A stretch of DNA of 52,401 nt from Archaeoglobus sp. JdFR-37 (GCA_002010215.1 MTMY01000001.1:1-52401), one strand, 5' to 3'; shown: positions 17,158-27,583, counted from the stretch's first letter. Numbers and translations are program-made. The notes: generated by a model not told the origin, from the letters alone.

Positions 17158-17706
17158 CTAACCCTCCTCCAAAGTCTTAAATTCGTCAAAGCAGGTTCCA
17201 CAACAGAAGAAATAGACTTTATTGTGATATTTATACACAATAGGCTCCTCTGCCAGATCTTTTCCACAGTAATCACACTTGAACGGGATTTTCATCCTTA
17301 TCTGAATTTCCTTCTCACGCTTTTCCAACACCGGCATTATCTCCAGAACATCCAGACCACTTCTGTCAATGACTCTCCTCAGCTCATCTAGCCTATCCAC
17401 GAGCACTTTTATCACGTACTTTTTACTTGTAATCTTATTGATTTCCACAATCTCATCAATTTCTTCAAAAATTTCTGGATTACCGGTCTCCACAATTAAA
17501 ATCACAAGGCTTCCAGATTTCTCAATATCAGGGGACAATTTAATAGTATATTTCTGGATGATTCCTTCTTTTTCCAGCCTCTCAAGCCTCGATTTAACTG
17601 TGGGCCTGCTCAAACCAAGAAGCTTGGCCAACTCTGAAATACTTAATCGGGCATCATCTCTGAGAAGATTTATCAATTTTAGGTCGTGCTCATCGAGTTT
17701 TATCAT
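17158..17706 (-). CDS. Lrp-type regulator with C-terminal TRASH metal-binding domain (copper responsive)
   Basis: 182 residues: AsnC-type HTH (DARLSISELAKLLGLSRP-TVKSRLERLEKEG), an alpha/beta sensor domain, and a C-terminal TRASH motif with CDYC and a later CC-GTC. TRASH domains bind copper or related metals. The ATG at 17706 has GGAGGAG at proper spacing; an upstream frame ATG at 17733 includes that site. It is divergent from the CopA gene at 17871, the arrangement known for archaeal copper regulators (CopT/CopR), so copper-controlled expression of the ATPase is the likely job. Confidence 0.85.
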   Translation of the reverse strand: MIKLDEHDLKLINLLRDDARLSISELAKLLGLSRPTVKSRLERLEKEGIIQKYTIKLSPDIEKSGSLVILIVETGNPEIFEEIDEIVEINKITSKKYVIKVLVDRLDELRRVIDRSGLDVLEIMPVLEKREKEIQIRMKIPFKCDYCGKDLAEEPIVYKYHNKVYFFCCGTCFDEFKTLEEG

Positions 17707-17870
17707 TTCAATCTCCTCCACTTGTCCCTTCATCCTGACTGTTACATGAGCGTTAAGAATGTCAAACTATAAAACTATTTATTGCCTAATCTTACAATTC
17801 GCAAAAGAATAATTATATCTGGTTTTAGGCAAAATAGAAAAATAATAGCATAAAACTTGAGGTGAGTAAA

Positions 17871-20297
17871 ATGAAAGAGAAAAATATCAAGATTACCGGG
17901 ATGACGTGTGCATCCTGTGTTAAAGCCATAGAGGTGGCTTTAAAAGATCTTGATGGAGTTGAAGATGTTAGCGTTAATCTTGCAACAGAATCTGCAGTCG
18001 TTAAATTCGATCCCTCTAAGGTTAGCCTTGAAGAGATAACAGAAACCATTGAAAGCATTGGCTATGGTGTGGTCAAAGAAGAAAGAACCGTAACAGTAAA
18101 AATAGGTGGAATGACCTGTGCTTCCTGTGTCAAGACAATTGAGATGGTTGTTGGTGAGCTTCCAGGGGTGAAAAGTGTAAGCGTCAATTTGGCAACAGAG
18201 ACAGCACGTATAGCCTATGACCCGGGCATCACAAGCCTGGATGACATAAAGAAGGTGATAGAAGAGGTAGGCTACCAGTTCATTGGGGTGGAAGGAGAGG
18301 AAGAAGAAGGAGAGGAGGAAGCAAGAGAAGACCATATTAGAGAAATGAAAAAGAAACTTTCATTTGCTGCTGTCGTTGGAATAGTCCTAGTCTTCCTACA
18401 GTATGGAGATTATATTGGACTACCAGTAGATGTCCCGTACAACAGCCTGATACAGTTCGTGCTTGCGACACCAGTGATGTTTTACTCAGGCAGAAGCATG
18501 TTTGCAGCCGCTGCAAGAGCGCTGAGCCATAGGATGCTTAACATGGATGTCATGTACTCCATGGGTGTCGGTTCAGCATATGTGGCAAGCGTGTTTTCAA
18601 CACTCGGCCTCCTACCAGAGGACTACCTGTTCTACGAGACTGCAGTTCTGCTTCTGGCTTTCCTGCTGCTTGGTAGAACGCTTGAAGCTATAGCGAAGGG
18701 CAGAACAAGTGAGGCAATTAAAAAGCTGATAGGTCTTCAGGCTAAAACGGCTGTTGTTATCAGAGATGGGAAAGAACTAGAGGTGCCGGTGGAAGATGTT
18801 AAAGTAGGAGACATCGTAATAGTAAAACCAGGAGAGAAGATACCCGTTGATGGTGTCGTTGTCGAGGGTGAAAGCTATGTTGACGAGTCGATGATTACTG
18901 GCGAACCCGTTCCAAACCTCAAGAAAGAGGGAGACGAGGTTGTCGGAGCCACAATCAATAAGAACAGCGTGCTGAAGATTAAGGCAACGAGAGTTGGCAG
19001 CGATACTCTCCTGGCTCAAATAATTAAGCTGGTTGAGGAGGCTATGGGAAGCAAACCACCAATTCAGAGGCTTGCCGATAAAATTGTGGCATACTTCATA
19101 CCCGTGGTTCTGACGATAGCGATAACGTCATTCGTCTACTGGTACTTCATAGCAGATGTGCCTGCCCTATTCGCCTTTACAACTCTGGTTGCTGTCTTGG
19201 TAATAGCCTGCCCCTGTGCATTTGGACTTGCAACGCCTACAGCTTTGACTGTAGGTATGGGGAAAGGGGCTGAGCTCGGGATACTGATAAAGAACGGTGA
19301 AGCTTTAGAAATAGCCAGGAAAGTTACAACAGTCATCTTCGATAAGACTGGGACACTCACAAAAGGCAAACCAGAGGTTACAGACATAATCGCCTTTGAT
19401 GGGGGCGAAACGGAGGTATTGAAGATAGCAGCCATAGCGGAGAAGAGGAGTGAACACCCTCTGGCTGAGGCTATCGTAAAGAGGGCCGAGACCGAAGGGA
19501 TCGACATTGAAGAACCAGAGAAATTCGAGGTTATAGCGGGCAAAGGAGTTGTTGCTTCTCTTAACGGTGACAGAATACTGGTTGGCAGCAGAAAGCTCAT
19601 GATGGAGAATGGGCTGGCAGTAGATGCGAAGATAGAGGAAACACTACAGAGACTTGAAAAAGAGGCAAAAACTGCAATCCTCGTTGCGTCTGATGGTAAA
19701 ATTGTTGGAGCAGTGGGAATAGCAGACACAATCAAGGAATCTGCCAAAGAAGCCATCGAAGAGCTCCACAAAATGGGCAAGAAAGTAGCGATGATAACCG
19801 GCGATAATAAAAGAACTGCAGAGGCAATAGCCAGAAAGCTTGAAATTGACACAGTTCTTGCAGAAGTTCTGCCTCATCAGAAAGCTGAGGAGGTAAAGAG
19901 GCTGCAGGAGCAAGGAGAGGTGGTGGCATTCGTTGGAGATGGGATTAACGATGCTCCAGCTCTGGCTCAAGCTGATCTCGGCATTGCCATCGGAAGCGGT
20001 ACAGATATAGCTATAGAGAGCGGAGAGATTGTCCTAATGCGGGATGACCTGAAAGATGTTGTTGCCGCGATACAGCTAAGCGAGAAGACCTTGAATAAAA
20101 TAAAGCAGAACCTGTTCTGGGCAATGATTTACAACACAATACTGATTCCAGTTGCTGCAGGACTGCTATATCCCCTCTTCGGCATCGTTTTCAGGCCAGA
20201 ATGGGCAGGAGCAGCAATGGCGCTGAGTAGTGTAAGTGTTGTGACAAACTCATTGCTGATGAAGAACTATGTGCCACCTATAAAGAGAGAGAAGTAG
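17871..20297 (+). CDS. copA: Copper-exporting P1B-type ATPase
   Basis: 808 residues. Two N-terminal heavy-metal domains carry GMTCASC (C13/C16 and C83/C86). About eight membrane segments follow, with the transport motif C447-P-C449, actuator TGE (MITGEP), phosphorylation site D491-K-T-G-T, HP motif (SEHPLA) and [13 protein letters not shown] plus tandem CxxC domains fit Cu(I) or Ag(I) export. The ATG at 17871 follows GAGGTGAG; a GTG at 17862 lies within it. The TATA candidate is at about 17811-17818. It is divergent from the Lrp-TRASH regulator. Confidence 0.94.
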   Translation: MKEKNIKITGMTCASCVKAIEVALKDLDGVEDVSVNLATESAVVKFDPSKVSLEEITETIESIGYGVVKEERTVTVKIGGMTCASCVKTIEMVVGELPGVKSVSVNLATETARIAYDPGITSLDDIKKVIEEVGYQFIGVEGEEEEGEEEAREDHIREMKKKLSFAAVVGIVLVFLQYGDYIGLPVDVPYNSLIQFVLATPVMFYSGRSMFAAAARALSHRMLNMDVMYSMGVGSAYVASVFSTLGLLPEDYLFYETAVLLLAFLLLGRTLEAIAKGRTSEAIKKLIGLQAKTAVVIRDGKELEVPVEDVKVGDIVIVKPGEKIPVDGVVVEGESYVDESMITGEPVPNLKKEGDEVVGATINKNSVLKIKATRVGSDTLLAQIIKLVEEAMGSKPPIQRLADKIVAYFIPVVLTIAITSFVYWYFIADVPALFAFTTLVAVLVIACPCAFGLATPTALTVGMGKGAELGILIKNGEALEIARKVTTVIFDKTGTLTKGKPEVTDIIAFDGGETEVLKIAAIAEKRSEHPLAEAIVKRAETEGIDIEEPEKFEVIAGKGVVASLNGDRILVGSRKLMMENGLAVDAKIEETLQRLEKEAKTAILVASDGKIVGAVGIADTIKESAKEAIEELHKMGKKVAMITGDNKRTAEAIARKLEIDTVLAEVLPHQKAEEVKRLQEQGEVVAFVGDGINDAPALAQADLGIAIGSGTDIAIESGEIVLMRDDLKDVVAAIQLSEKTLNKIKQNLFWAMIYNTILIPVAAGLLYPLFGIVFRPEWAGAAMALSSVSVVTNSLLMKNYVPPIKREK

Positions 20298-20384
20298 ATC
20301 AGGAATTTCTGTTTCCTCAACTTCCTAATTTTTAATTTTGAATTAGATATAATAAATAAAGTAATTATAAAAGGAGGTAGATTT

Positions 20385-21836
20385 ATGTCGAGGATAGTCA
20401 GTACCGTAAATATTGCAATAGTCACATTGGTATTTTTGAGTGTTTTACCACTCATGTCAAGCCAAGCTGAAGCGTCAGATACAGTTTCCGTAGAGTATTC
20501 CACATATCCAGATGTAATAAAACCTGGAACAAAGGGGTACATTCAGATAAAGCTGACGAATCTGGGAACTCAGCCCATATACAACCTCCATGTGTTCCGT
20601 ATCAAGGCTGAAAACCCATTGAAGATATACGACACTCACAAGGAGGTAGGAGACCTGTATCCTGGAATGTCAAAAACCATAATATCTCGATTTGAAGTTC
20701 CTGAGAATTCTGAATCCGGGTATTACATGGTGGAAGTCATTCTGAGATCGAAATACAGCAGCAACATAGACAGTTTCAGGTTTGACATCCCCATAGAAGT
20801 CAGAGGAGAAGCCCATATAAAACTCAGTGTAACTCCCGGAGAGATCGAGTCAGATAGTCAGGTAAATCTCACTCTCGTCGTGGAAAATAGAGGTGGAGAA
20901 ATAAAGGATGTCAGGATTTCATGGAGTGGTGAGAATATTCTACCATTCACCGAAAGCTCCACTTTATACATACCTTTCATGAAATCCTGGGAATACAGAG
21001 AGATAGAGTTCAGAGTAAAGTCAACAGATCCGGGGACGGCAGTGATGACGTTCAACATTTCCTACACCGACTCGACAGGAAACCAGGTCATCGAAACTCA
21101 CACTATTGCTCTGGATGTGAAGAGCAAGGAGGAAAGCTTCCTGAAAGTCACACTCAAACCGGAAGCTCTTGAGATTGGAAAAGCTGGCAAGCTTGTATTC
21201 AGCATATCCAACGAAGGTGGCAAAGAGCTGAGAAACATTTTGCTGAGCTGGCAGAGTGAAGTTTTGCTTCCAGCATCGTCCAGCTCGGAGTTCATGGAGG
21301 TTTTGAAGCCTGGAGAAAGCCGAATAGTGTCCTTTAACGTGTTTGTGAATGAGAACGCAAATCCAGGCTATTACTCATTCCCGCTCACATTAAAGTACGA
21401 TTCCTCAGGAAAGACCAAGGTTGCAAATCGCACGTTTGCTGTGATGCTCAAAGGCGACATGTCTCTGACTACCACCCTTTTCAGGGCAGAATCCAATAAA
21501 GTCTTCATATCTATCGCAAATACCGGTAATGCTCCGGCAAAGAACCTAGTTGCCTATGCTAGCTCCGCTTATGGCAAGGCAGAGGTATTCATCGGAGACA
21601 TGGAGCCAGGAGATGAGGAGATTATAGAGGTTGATCAGATGGGGGTTGACACGTCAAAGCCCTACAACCTGACGCTGAGACTTGAGTACAGAGATGTTTT
21701 TGACAATCAGTTTGCTGAGGAGAAGGAGATAAGCGTTCACCATTTCAGACAGAGCTTCCCGGCTACACTGGCTGCAGGAGCCATAGTAGTGCTTGCATTG
21801 GTAGTTGTCGGGGTGTGGCTCTGGAAGAAAAGGTGA
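20385..21836 (+). CDS. Exported CARDB/S-layer-like protein, ectodomain partner of ABC system
   Basis: 483 residues. A signal peptide ends near A-E-A (about 28-31). Three or four repeats of an Ig-like CARDB/NPCBM-type fold follow (each with a pattern such as IKPGTKGYIQIKLTNLGTQPIYNL), and a C-terminal membrane helix near 458-478 is followed by KKR. The bulk would lie outside the membrane. The ribosome site AAAGGAGGT is strong. It is followed by a FtsX-type permease and LolD-type ATPase, so it probably forms the extracellular part of an export or envelope-stress ABC complex, a known archaeal arrangement. Confidence 0.8.
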   Translation: MSRIVSTVNIAIVTLVFLSVLPLMSSQAEASDTVSVEYSTYPDVIKPGTKGYIQIKLTNLGTQPIYNLHVFRIKAENPLKIYDTHKEVGDLYPGMSKTIISRFEVPENSESGYYMVEVILRSKYSSNIDSFRFDIPIEVRGEAHIKLSVTPGEIESDSQVNLTLVVENRGGEIKDVRISWSGENILPFTESSTLYIPFMKSWEYREIEFRVKSTDPGTAVMTFNISYTDSTGNQVIETHTIALDVKSKEESFLKVTLKPEALEIGKAGKLVFSISNEGGKELRNILLSWQSEVLLPASSSSEFMEVLKPGESRIVSFNVFVNENANPGYYSFPLTLKYDSSGKTKVANRTFAVMLKGDMSLTTTLFRAESNKVFISIANTGNAPAKNLVAYASSAYGKAEVFIGDMEPGDEEIIEVDQMGVDTSKPYNLTLRLEYRDVFDNQFAEEKEISVHHFRQSFPATLAAGAIVVLALVVVGVWLWKKR

Positions 21837-21893
21837 TGGTTCAGATATGGCTGAAGCGGAGTCGGAGCGTATAGCGTTAATCGGTGATCTCAA

Positions 21894-23024
21894 ATGGTGT
21901 CCATAGCAAGGAAGAACCTCTTCCACGAAAAAGGAAGACTGGTGATAAGCGTAGGAGGCGTGGCCTTTTCAACGATGCTCATCATGATCTTAATTGGTGT
22001 ATATTACGGAATATTCACCGAGAGCACCATGTATCTTGCCAAAACAAGAGCAGACCTCTGGGTCGGGCAGGAGGGCATACACGACACCTGGCACACATAC
22101 TCTCTCCTTCCCCGAGGTTTGGACGATGAGATAAAGCAGGTTGGTGGAGTAAAAGATGTCCATGAGTTCATCGGGAGAGCTGTGAGGGCAAAGGTGTCCA
22201 AGGTATACGACAAGGAGGAGACAATCTACATAATCGGCTTTGACACGAAAACCGGTGTAGGTGGCCCTTGGGAGGTTCTGAAGGGAAAGAAAATACCCAG
22301 AAACGGCCAAGTTATTGTGGACAGGGTCTTTGCCATAAGGAATAACATAGACATCGGAGATAAGATTGAGGTCGGAGGAGTGGAGCTCACTGTAGCTGGC
22401 ATCTCCAAAGATACTTTCGTTCTGGTCTACTCTTACGCCTTTGTGACGAAAGAGGATGCTGAGAAAATCTTCGGAGCCGAAGATTTTCTGAATTACTATA
22501 TGGTGGAGGTAGAGAACCCGTTTTTTGCAAAGAAAGTAGCTGACAACGTCAAAAGCAGGCTGGAAAGCCTCGGTGTTAAAGTGGATGTTCTGACAAAGCA
22601 GGAGTTCATTAACAACCACAAAGAGGTGATAGATGAAAGCTTCAGTGCCATACTTCTGCCACTCGTCTTTATAGGGTTTTTCATAGGCGTCACAGTCATC
22701 GGGCTGACGCTGTACACAGCAACTCTGGAAAAGATGAAGGAATACGCAATTTTGAAGGCGATAGGTGCTAATGAGGCCTTCATGACCAGAATAGTCTTAG
22801 AGCAAGCCTTCACGATTGCCATGTTGGGATTTGTTGCTGGCTCAATTCTGTCACTTGCAGCGGCTAGCTGGGTGCCAAGTGTTGCTCCAGAGTTTTACGT
22901 TGAGATTAACCTGCAGAATATCGCAATGACCTTCGCATCCATTGGGGTGATGAGTCTAGTGGCAGCCCTCATCCCAATCAGAAGGATTGAAAGAATCGAA
23001 CCTGCAACGGTCTTTCAGGCATAG
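21894..23024 (+). CDS. ABC transporter permease, FtsX/MacB type
   Basis: 376 residues with the MacB topology: one N-terminal TM (about 15-40), a large periplasm-like domain of about 200 residues, then three C-terminal TMs (about 250-275, 300-325, 335-360). The coupling segment LEKMKEYAILKAIGANEAFM is typical of DevC/LolC/MacB. These proteins move substrates or force across the membrane mechanically rather than through a classical channel. It lies between the CARDB protein and the ATPase. Confidence 0.87.
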   Translation: MVSIARKNLFHEKGRLVISVGGVAFSTMLIMILIGVYYGIFTESTMYLAKTRADLWVGQEGIHDTWHTYSLLPRGLDDEIKQVGGVKDVHEFIGRAVRAKVSKVYDKEETIYIIGFDTKTGVGGPWEVLKGKKIPRNGQVIVDRVFAIRNNIDIGDKIEVGGVELTVAGISKDTFVLVYSYAFVTKEDAEKIFGAEDFLNYYMVEVENPFFAKKVADNVKSRLESLGVKVDVLTKQEFINNHKEVIDESFSAILLPLVFIGFFIGVTVIGLTLYTATLEKMKEYAILKAIGANEAFMTRIVLEQAFTIAMLGFVAGSILSLAAASWVPSVAPEFYVEINLQNIAMTFASIGVMSLVAALIPIRRIERIEPATVFQA

Positions 23025-23080
23025 GGCTGGTTTAGAGAGTGATCAAAGTGATTTAAGACGGGTTTGGATGGTGAGATCAG

Positions 23081-23791
23081 ATGGATGAAAAGCTGGCTGG
23101 TGGTCAGAGACCGTTAGAAGTTAAAAATGTGACCAAAATATATGGTTCTGGGAGAACGGCTGTGAAGGCCGTTAATGGCGTTTCATTCTCAATCGACAGG
23201 GGTGAGCTGGTCTTGTTAATGGGACCATCGGGTTCTGGTAAGACGACCTTGCTCACCCTGATCAGCGGTCTGCTTAAGCCTACATCGGGCAGTATAAAGA
23301 TCGACGGTAGAGAGATAACCAGTTTAACCCAGAAAGAGCTTGCAAAACTCAGACTGGAAAAAATAGGCTTCATCTTCCAGCATTTCAACCTTTTAACCGC
23401 CTTAACAGCCCTTGAGAACGTCATGATTCCGCTGATAATCAAGGGGGTTAAGGAGAGCGAATCAAGAAAAATGGCTGCTAAACTCCTTATCAACTTCGGA
23501 TTGGAAGACAGAATGCACCACAAGCCCGAAGACCTCTCTGGAGGGGAGCAGCAGAGGGTAGCTGTTGCCAGAGCAGTGATAACAGACCCAGACATAATCA
23601 TTGCCGACGAGCCCACAGCAAATCTCGATTCGGAAAAGGGCAAGGAGGTAATGGAGCTGATTCATGCAATGGTTAAAAAGGGCAAGGCTGCAATAATAGC
23701 CAGCCACGACCCCAGAGTGGAGAGTTTCGCAGACAGAATTCTCCGGATGGAGGATGGGAGACTGAAGGATAGTGGACATAGTAGAACATGA
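23081..23791 (+). CDS. ABC transporter ATPase, LolD/MacB type
   Basis: 236 residues with Walker A GPSGSGKTT, Q-loop FQHFNLL, signature LSGGEQQR, Walker B IIIADEPTANLDS and H-loop ASHDPRV. The ALTALENVMIPL segment is typical of the LolD/MacB branch. It powers the permease ending 57 nt upstream. Its stop overlaps the start of the next small gene, so that gene is in the same operon. Confidence 0.9.
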   Translation: MDEKLAGGQRPLEVKNVTKIYGSGRTAVKAVNGVSFSIDRGELVLLMGPSGSGKTTLLTLISGLLKPTSGSIKIDGREITSLTQKELAKLRLEKIGFIFQHFNLLTALTALENVMIPLIIKGVKESESRKMAAKLLINFGLEDRMHHKPEDLSGGEQQRVAVARAVITDPDIIIADEPTANLDSEKGKEVMELIHAMVKKGKAAIIASHDPRVESFADRILRMEDGRLKDSGHSRT

Positions 23792-24234
23792 TAGTGATGG
23801 AACGCAGAAGGGTTAGGTCCTGGCATGGACTGGAATTCACCATCGAGCTCCAAAACGGATGGGCGAAAATAGGTTTCTTTTTCCACCCTCAGCTTGCGAA
23901 CTTTTTCATGAGATATGGTTTGCCTGAAAAAGACAGAGTCGAGATGGAGATTCTCCATGAACTGGGACATATTCAGATGTTTCCTTTTGTCCTGGCTTAC
24001 TACATCCCCTTTTACCTTTCTGGCATTTCTGGAGGTTTTGAGATTGGAATTGCAACGGCAGGCATGTTCCTCTTCTGGGAAGTTCTGGCAGAAGCTTATG
24101 TTTTCTTCAAATATCGGACATACATAGAGGTTTACAGAAAAAGCATCCATCCCATCACGCTTGCCTTTTGGGCTGGAATCTTTGTTGCTGTGTTAGTTCC
24201 CTTGATTGTGCTGATCTTGCTCAGTCCAGCGTAA
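23788..24234 (+). CDS. Small membrane protein with HExxH motif
   Basis: 148 residues. HELGH at about residue 57-61 (E-I-L-H-E-L-G-H-I-Q) matches the zinc-metallopeptidase HExxH core, and a glutamate in a later helix (WEVLAEAY) could be the third ligand. About three TMs follow. It overlaps the ABC ATPase stop by 4 nt and is convergent with hef, overlapping it by 14 nt. I do not recognise the family; a membrane peptidase acting on the ABC-partner proteins is speculation. Confidence 0.65.
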   Translation: MIVMERRRVRSWHGLEFTIELQNGWAKIGFFFHPQLANFFMRYGLPEKDRVEMEILHELGHIQMFPFVLAYYIPFYLSGISGGFEIGIATAGMFLFWEVLAEAYVFFKYRTYIEVYRKSIHPITLAFWAGIFVAVLVPLIVLILLSPA

Positions 24235-26497
24235 TCCTGTCTGCATCTTGATAGGATGTCCTCATCAACCTCCTAATTTTCTCAGCAGTCTTTCTTCCTA
24301 CTTTCGGAACTTCCATGAGCTCTTCTTCACTTGCATTGGCTATTGCCTGTATCGTTCCGAAATGCTCAAGGAGGTTTCTGGCAATGACGGGGCCAATGTC
24401 ACTTATAGCAGAGACAATGTACTCCATCTGCTCTTTGAGAGTCATCTTTGTTTTTCCGGTGTGGAGAGCAACCTCCCTATCTTTAAGCTCCTGCTCTCTT
24501 CTGGTGATGGCTGCTATCAGCTCCGCCGTCTCTCTGGCATCCCTCGTAAATATTACCGGGATGCTCAGGTCAACCACGATGGATGCTATTGCTCCTCGTA
24601 CTGCGTTAGGGTGCACGTTTCGTCTGCCATACAGGTTCTCGCCCTCAATAATGAGGAGAGGCCTAATATAGCTCTTTTTCAGATTTATGAGCTGTCCGAA
24701 GAGGTCTCGTTGCCTGTTGATGAGGCTCTCAAGAAAGTCATCGACACTCTTCCTTTCAATGGCCACCCTGTCACTCACCACAAAATCAGCAACCTCAAGA
24801 TTCTGTAACCTGATGTCGAAGCCCATGCCATGCAGAACTCTTACAACTCCTCCTTTCGCTTCCCTGGAGTCGGCATAGATAGTATATTTTTGTCTGATTT
24901 CCGAAGCTTCTATGAAGTCCTCAAGACTCTTCTGCCCCTTCAAGTCTCTCTCTGCAACAAGCTTTCTCAGCCTGTCTCTCACTTCGTAAAGTCTGTCGTA
25001 CATGGCCCTCTCTTTTCTGACGCTGGCCCAGTAATATGCTTCATCTCTCGTCCCTTTAGTTATCAGGACAACTATTCTACCTTCTCTTCCTCTCCCAGTC
25101 CTCCCCCTTCTCTGTATTGCTCTTATCTCTGATGGAACAGCCTCATAGAAAACAACCAAGTCTGTGGAAGGTATGTCGAGCCCCTCCTCCCCAACACTTG
25201 TGGAAACGAGAACGTTTAACTCACCGTTCCTGAACTTCTGGAGAATTTCCACCTGCTCCTTCTGCCTCATTCCCCTGTCCTCGCCCCTGTTGGCCTGACC
25301 TATGAACTTGGCAGCTCTCACACCCTCTAATGAGTTCAGCTCTGCCAGAAGTGTGTCGGCGGTATCCCTGAAATTGGTAAAGACTATTATTCTGGAATCG
25401 GGATTTGTTCTGAGCTGCTCCAATACAACTTCCTTCAATTTCTCCAGCTTTGGATGGTCAGCTTTACAGTTCAGAGCCTTGAGGACAGCGCTTCTGAAAA
25501 GAGGGTCGGATATAAGAGATTTGGATGCTTTGCTGCCTCCTTTGCTTCTTCCCTCTACAACAAGCCTTCGGAGATAGTGCTTCAGCGCTTCCAAGCCCTG
25601 GGTTTCAATGAGTTCAATGCCGTGCTGAACCTTCAGAATCTCTGCAAGAGTAGATAGGGCTTCAAAGTACCTCGTTTCCCCAGTTTCGGCAGCTTCGCTC
25701 TGCAAAGCTTCCTGAAGAGCTAACAGCTCTTTCTTTGTGAGTTTATCAAAATCCACGTTTTCAAATACGTTGAGCTGCTTCAGCCGCTTGAACCTGAGCT
25801 TGAGGACCTCCTGAAACTTCTCAGCCACTTCTTTCAGCTCTTCTGGCATGTCAACCTTGATCCACTCAATTTTCTTCTCTCCAACGTAGGATCTGACGTC
25901 AGGGTCGTATTCAGTTCTGATTTCCATATCCTCGATACCCAGATTATCTATAACCTCCAGAATCCTTTCAGGTTCACTGCCAGGAGATGCGGTTATTCCC
26001 ATTATCAGCGGACTTTTCGATTCTTCCCTGAATTGCTTGGCTATGAAAACGTAGGAATAATTGCCAACAGCTCTGTGGGTCTCATCAAAGATTGCCAGAA
26101 TAAAATCCCTAAGATTTACTCGAGAAGAGATTATGTCATTCTCAACAACCTGAGGCGTTGAGACAATAATGGTTGCGTTTTCATAGAGCTCTTCACGCTT
26201 TTCTGGAGAGACTTCGCCACTGAGGGTTACTATTTTCTCCGCATCTATGTTGAGGGTTCTTCTCAAAAAATCAGCGTGCTGCTCCACCAGCGGCTTTGTT
26301 GGAGTAAGAAACAGCACCTTTCCATCTTCGTTGAGAAGCCTTGAGGCAATTACGAGCAGAGCAATGACAGTCTTTCCAAGACCAGTGGGGAGGATTACCA
26401 GTGTGTTCCGCATCAGGCAGGTGGCAGCTATGGCTATCTGGTAGCTCCGCCTTTCCACTGTTCTCGGTTTTATCAGAGGATGGCTGACGTACTCCAC
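24221..26497 (-). CDS. hef: Hef helicase/nuclease (XPF/FANCM family)
   Basis: 758 residues with two modules. The N-terminal SF2 helicase has LPTGLGKTV, the DEAH-like DETHRA, the SAT-like TASPGSE, an insert domain near 210-330, and the motif VI region QRRGRTGRG. The C-terminal XPF-type nuclease has D-S-R-E near 545 and the catalytic ERKSVDDF, then tandem helix-hairpin-helix segments (IGPVIARNLLEHFG, VPKVGRKTAEKIR). It processes stalled forks in euryarchaea. The length is normal. Confidence 0.95.
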   Translation of the reverse strand: MEYVSHPLIKPRTVERRSYQIAIAATCLMRNTLVILPTGLGKTVIALLVIASRLLNEDGKVLFLTPTKPLVEQHADFLRRTLNIDAEKIVTLSGEVSPEKREELYENATIIVSTPQVVENDIISSRVNLRDFILAIFDETHRAVGNYSYVFIAKQFREESKSPLIMGITASPGSEPERILEVIDNLGIEDMEIRTEYDPDVRSYVGEKKIEWIKVDMPEELKEVAEKFQEVLKLRFKRLKQLNVFENVDFDKLTKKELLALQEALQSEAAETGETRYFEALSTLAEILKVQHGIELIETQGLEALKHYLRRLVVEGRSKGGSKASKSLISDPLFRSAVLKALNCKADHPKLEKLKEVVLEQLRTNPDSRIIVFTNFRDTADTLLAELNSLEGVRAAKFIGQANRGEDRGMRQKEQVEILQKFRNGELNVLVSTSVGEEGLDIPSTDLVVFYEAVPSEIRAIQRRGRTGRGREGRIVVLITKGTRDEAYYWASVRKERAMYDRLYEVRDRLRKLVAERDLKGQKSLEDFIEASEIRQKYTIYADSREAKGGVVRVLHGMGFDIRLQNLEVADFVVSDRVAIERKSVDDFLESLINRQRDLFGQLINLKKSYIRPLLIIEGENLYGRRNVHPNAVRGAIASIVVDLSIPVIFTRDARETAELIAAITRREQELKDREVALHTGKTKMTLKEQMEYIVSAISDIGPVIARNLLEHFGTIQAIANASEEELMEVPKVGRKTAEKIRRLMRTSYQDADRITLD

Positions 26498-26625
26498 ATA
26501 ATGATGTCTTTTAAGGGCTTTAAAAAATATACGCAGACATCAGATTCCTCAGAACATTCTTCTACCTCGATTTTGTTAAAAAGCTAAGGGTAAAGCTGAG
26601 AGTCCAAAAACCTTAAGTAAAAATA

Positions 26626-26754
26626 ATGCAGAATTTCTATGATATGGAATCGGACACAAAATGCATCCATGATCCGGCTGTGGAGTGCGTGAACAAAATG
26701 GAATGTTTCAAATGCCCCCTCTATGAAGCAATTATGACTGATTATCCTCATTAA
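26626..26754 (+). CDS. 42-residue Cys4 protein
   Basis: A short frame with four cysteines in the order C-x7-C-x5-C-x2-C (CIHDPAVEC then MECFKCPLYEA), likely a small metal site. It is divergent from hef and stops 4 nt before the end of the convergent hydrolase gene. No clear ribosome site precedes the ATG; MES at 26644 is an alternative start. I do not recognise a family, but the Cys-rich composition argues against a chance frame. Confidence 0.45.
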   Translation: MQNFYDMESDTKCIHDPAVECVNKMECFKCPLYEAIMTDYPH

Positions 26755-26758
26755 TCCC

Positions 26759-27583
26759 TCATTGATCAATCTCTATCCCGTAAATCTTCTCAGGGTTCTC
26801 TACGCAGATTTTGTAGGCAACATCTTCATACCCTGCTTCAACCAGCTCCTTTATTTTTCTGGGAACCGTTTTGGGGCCAAGAACCGAACCAGGACGTTTA
26901 GCGTCGTCTATGTAATCGGTCTCCACCAAAAACCTGCTGCTTTTCTGAGCAGCTTTGAGCACGTTGTCGCCAGATGCGATTACCGATGGAAAAAGACCGA
27001 TTTCCTCCATCTCCTCCACAGCAGGTGGGGCGAAGTGTTTCACCACTTTCTCCCTCTTCAGCCCCTCTTTATCTGCAAGTTTCGCTATTTCTGCCATACC
27101 CTCAATAGTGAAGCTTTCAGTGTGTATCTGGACTGGACAATCAACATCCCTAGCAACGCTGAAAGCGTGCTGCAACACTTCGTTGCTGAGCTTCCAGACA
27201 TAGTCGCTCACCTCATAATGTGGCCTTCCGCTCTTGATAGCAACAGCTTTCCCTTCTGCAACATATCTGGCTGCCAGCTCAAGAGCATCCTTCATTATTT
27301 CAGCAGCGGAGTCATAGCCAAGCTTCTGTCCAATGACAGTTATCTCCGCAGGATGCACACTCAGAACTGCGTAACACCCCACAATCTGATTTCCTTTCCC
27401 CACCAGCTTTAAATGTTCCTCAAAAATATCTTTGAAGTCCTCGCCTTTCTTCGGAAATATTCCGTAATGGTGGCTGAGAAGGGAGATCAAGAAGACATGT
27501 GTCCCACCTGCCTGTTTGAACTGTTTGAGGGCTTTAAGGCGAAGGTGGTTATAGAGGTGCATGTGATTGTCGGTGACTATCAT
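26759..27583 (-). CDS. TatD-related metal-dependent hydrolase
   Basis: 274 residues of the amidohydrolase superfamily. The metal motif D-N-H-M-H lies at residues 5-9, further candidate ligands are in PVQIHTE and VVKHFAP, and the D of VETDYIDD is the usual final aspartate, a TatD hallmark. TatD proteins are deoxyribonucleases or related hydrolases; this longer archaeal branch is of unsettled function. Confidence 0.8.
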   Translation of the reverse strand: MIVTDNHMHLYNHLRLKALKQFKQAGGTHVFLISLLSHHYGIFPKKGEDFKDIFEEHLKLVGKGNQIVGCYAVLSVHPAEITVIGQKLGYDSAAEIMKDALELAARYVAEGKAVAIKSGRPHYEVSDYVWKLSNEVLQHAFSVARDVDCPVQIHTESFTIEGMAEIAKLADKEGLKREKVVKHFAPPAVEEMEEIGLFPSVIASGDNVLKAAQKSSRFLVETDYIDDAKRPGSVLGPKTVPRKIKELVEAGYEDVAYKICVENPEKIYGIEIDQ

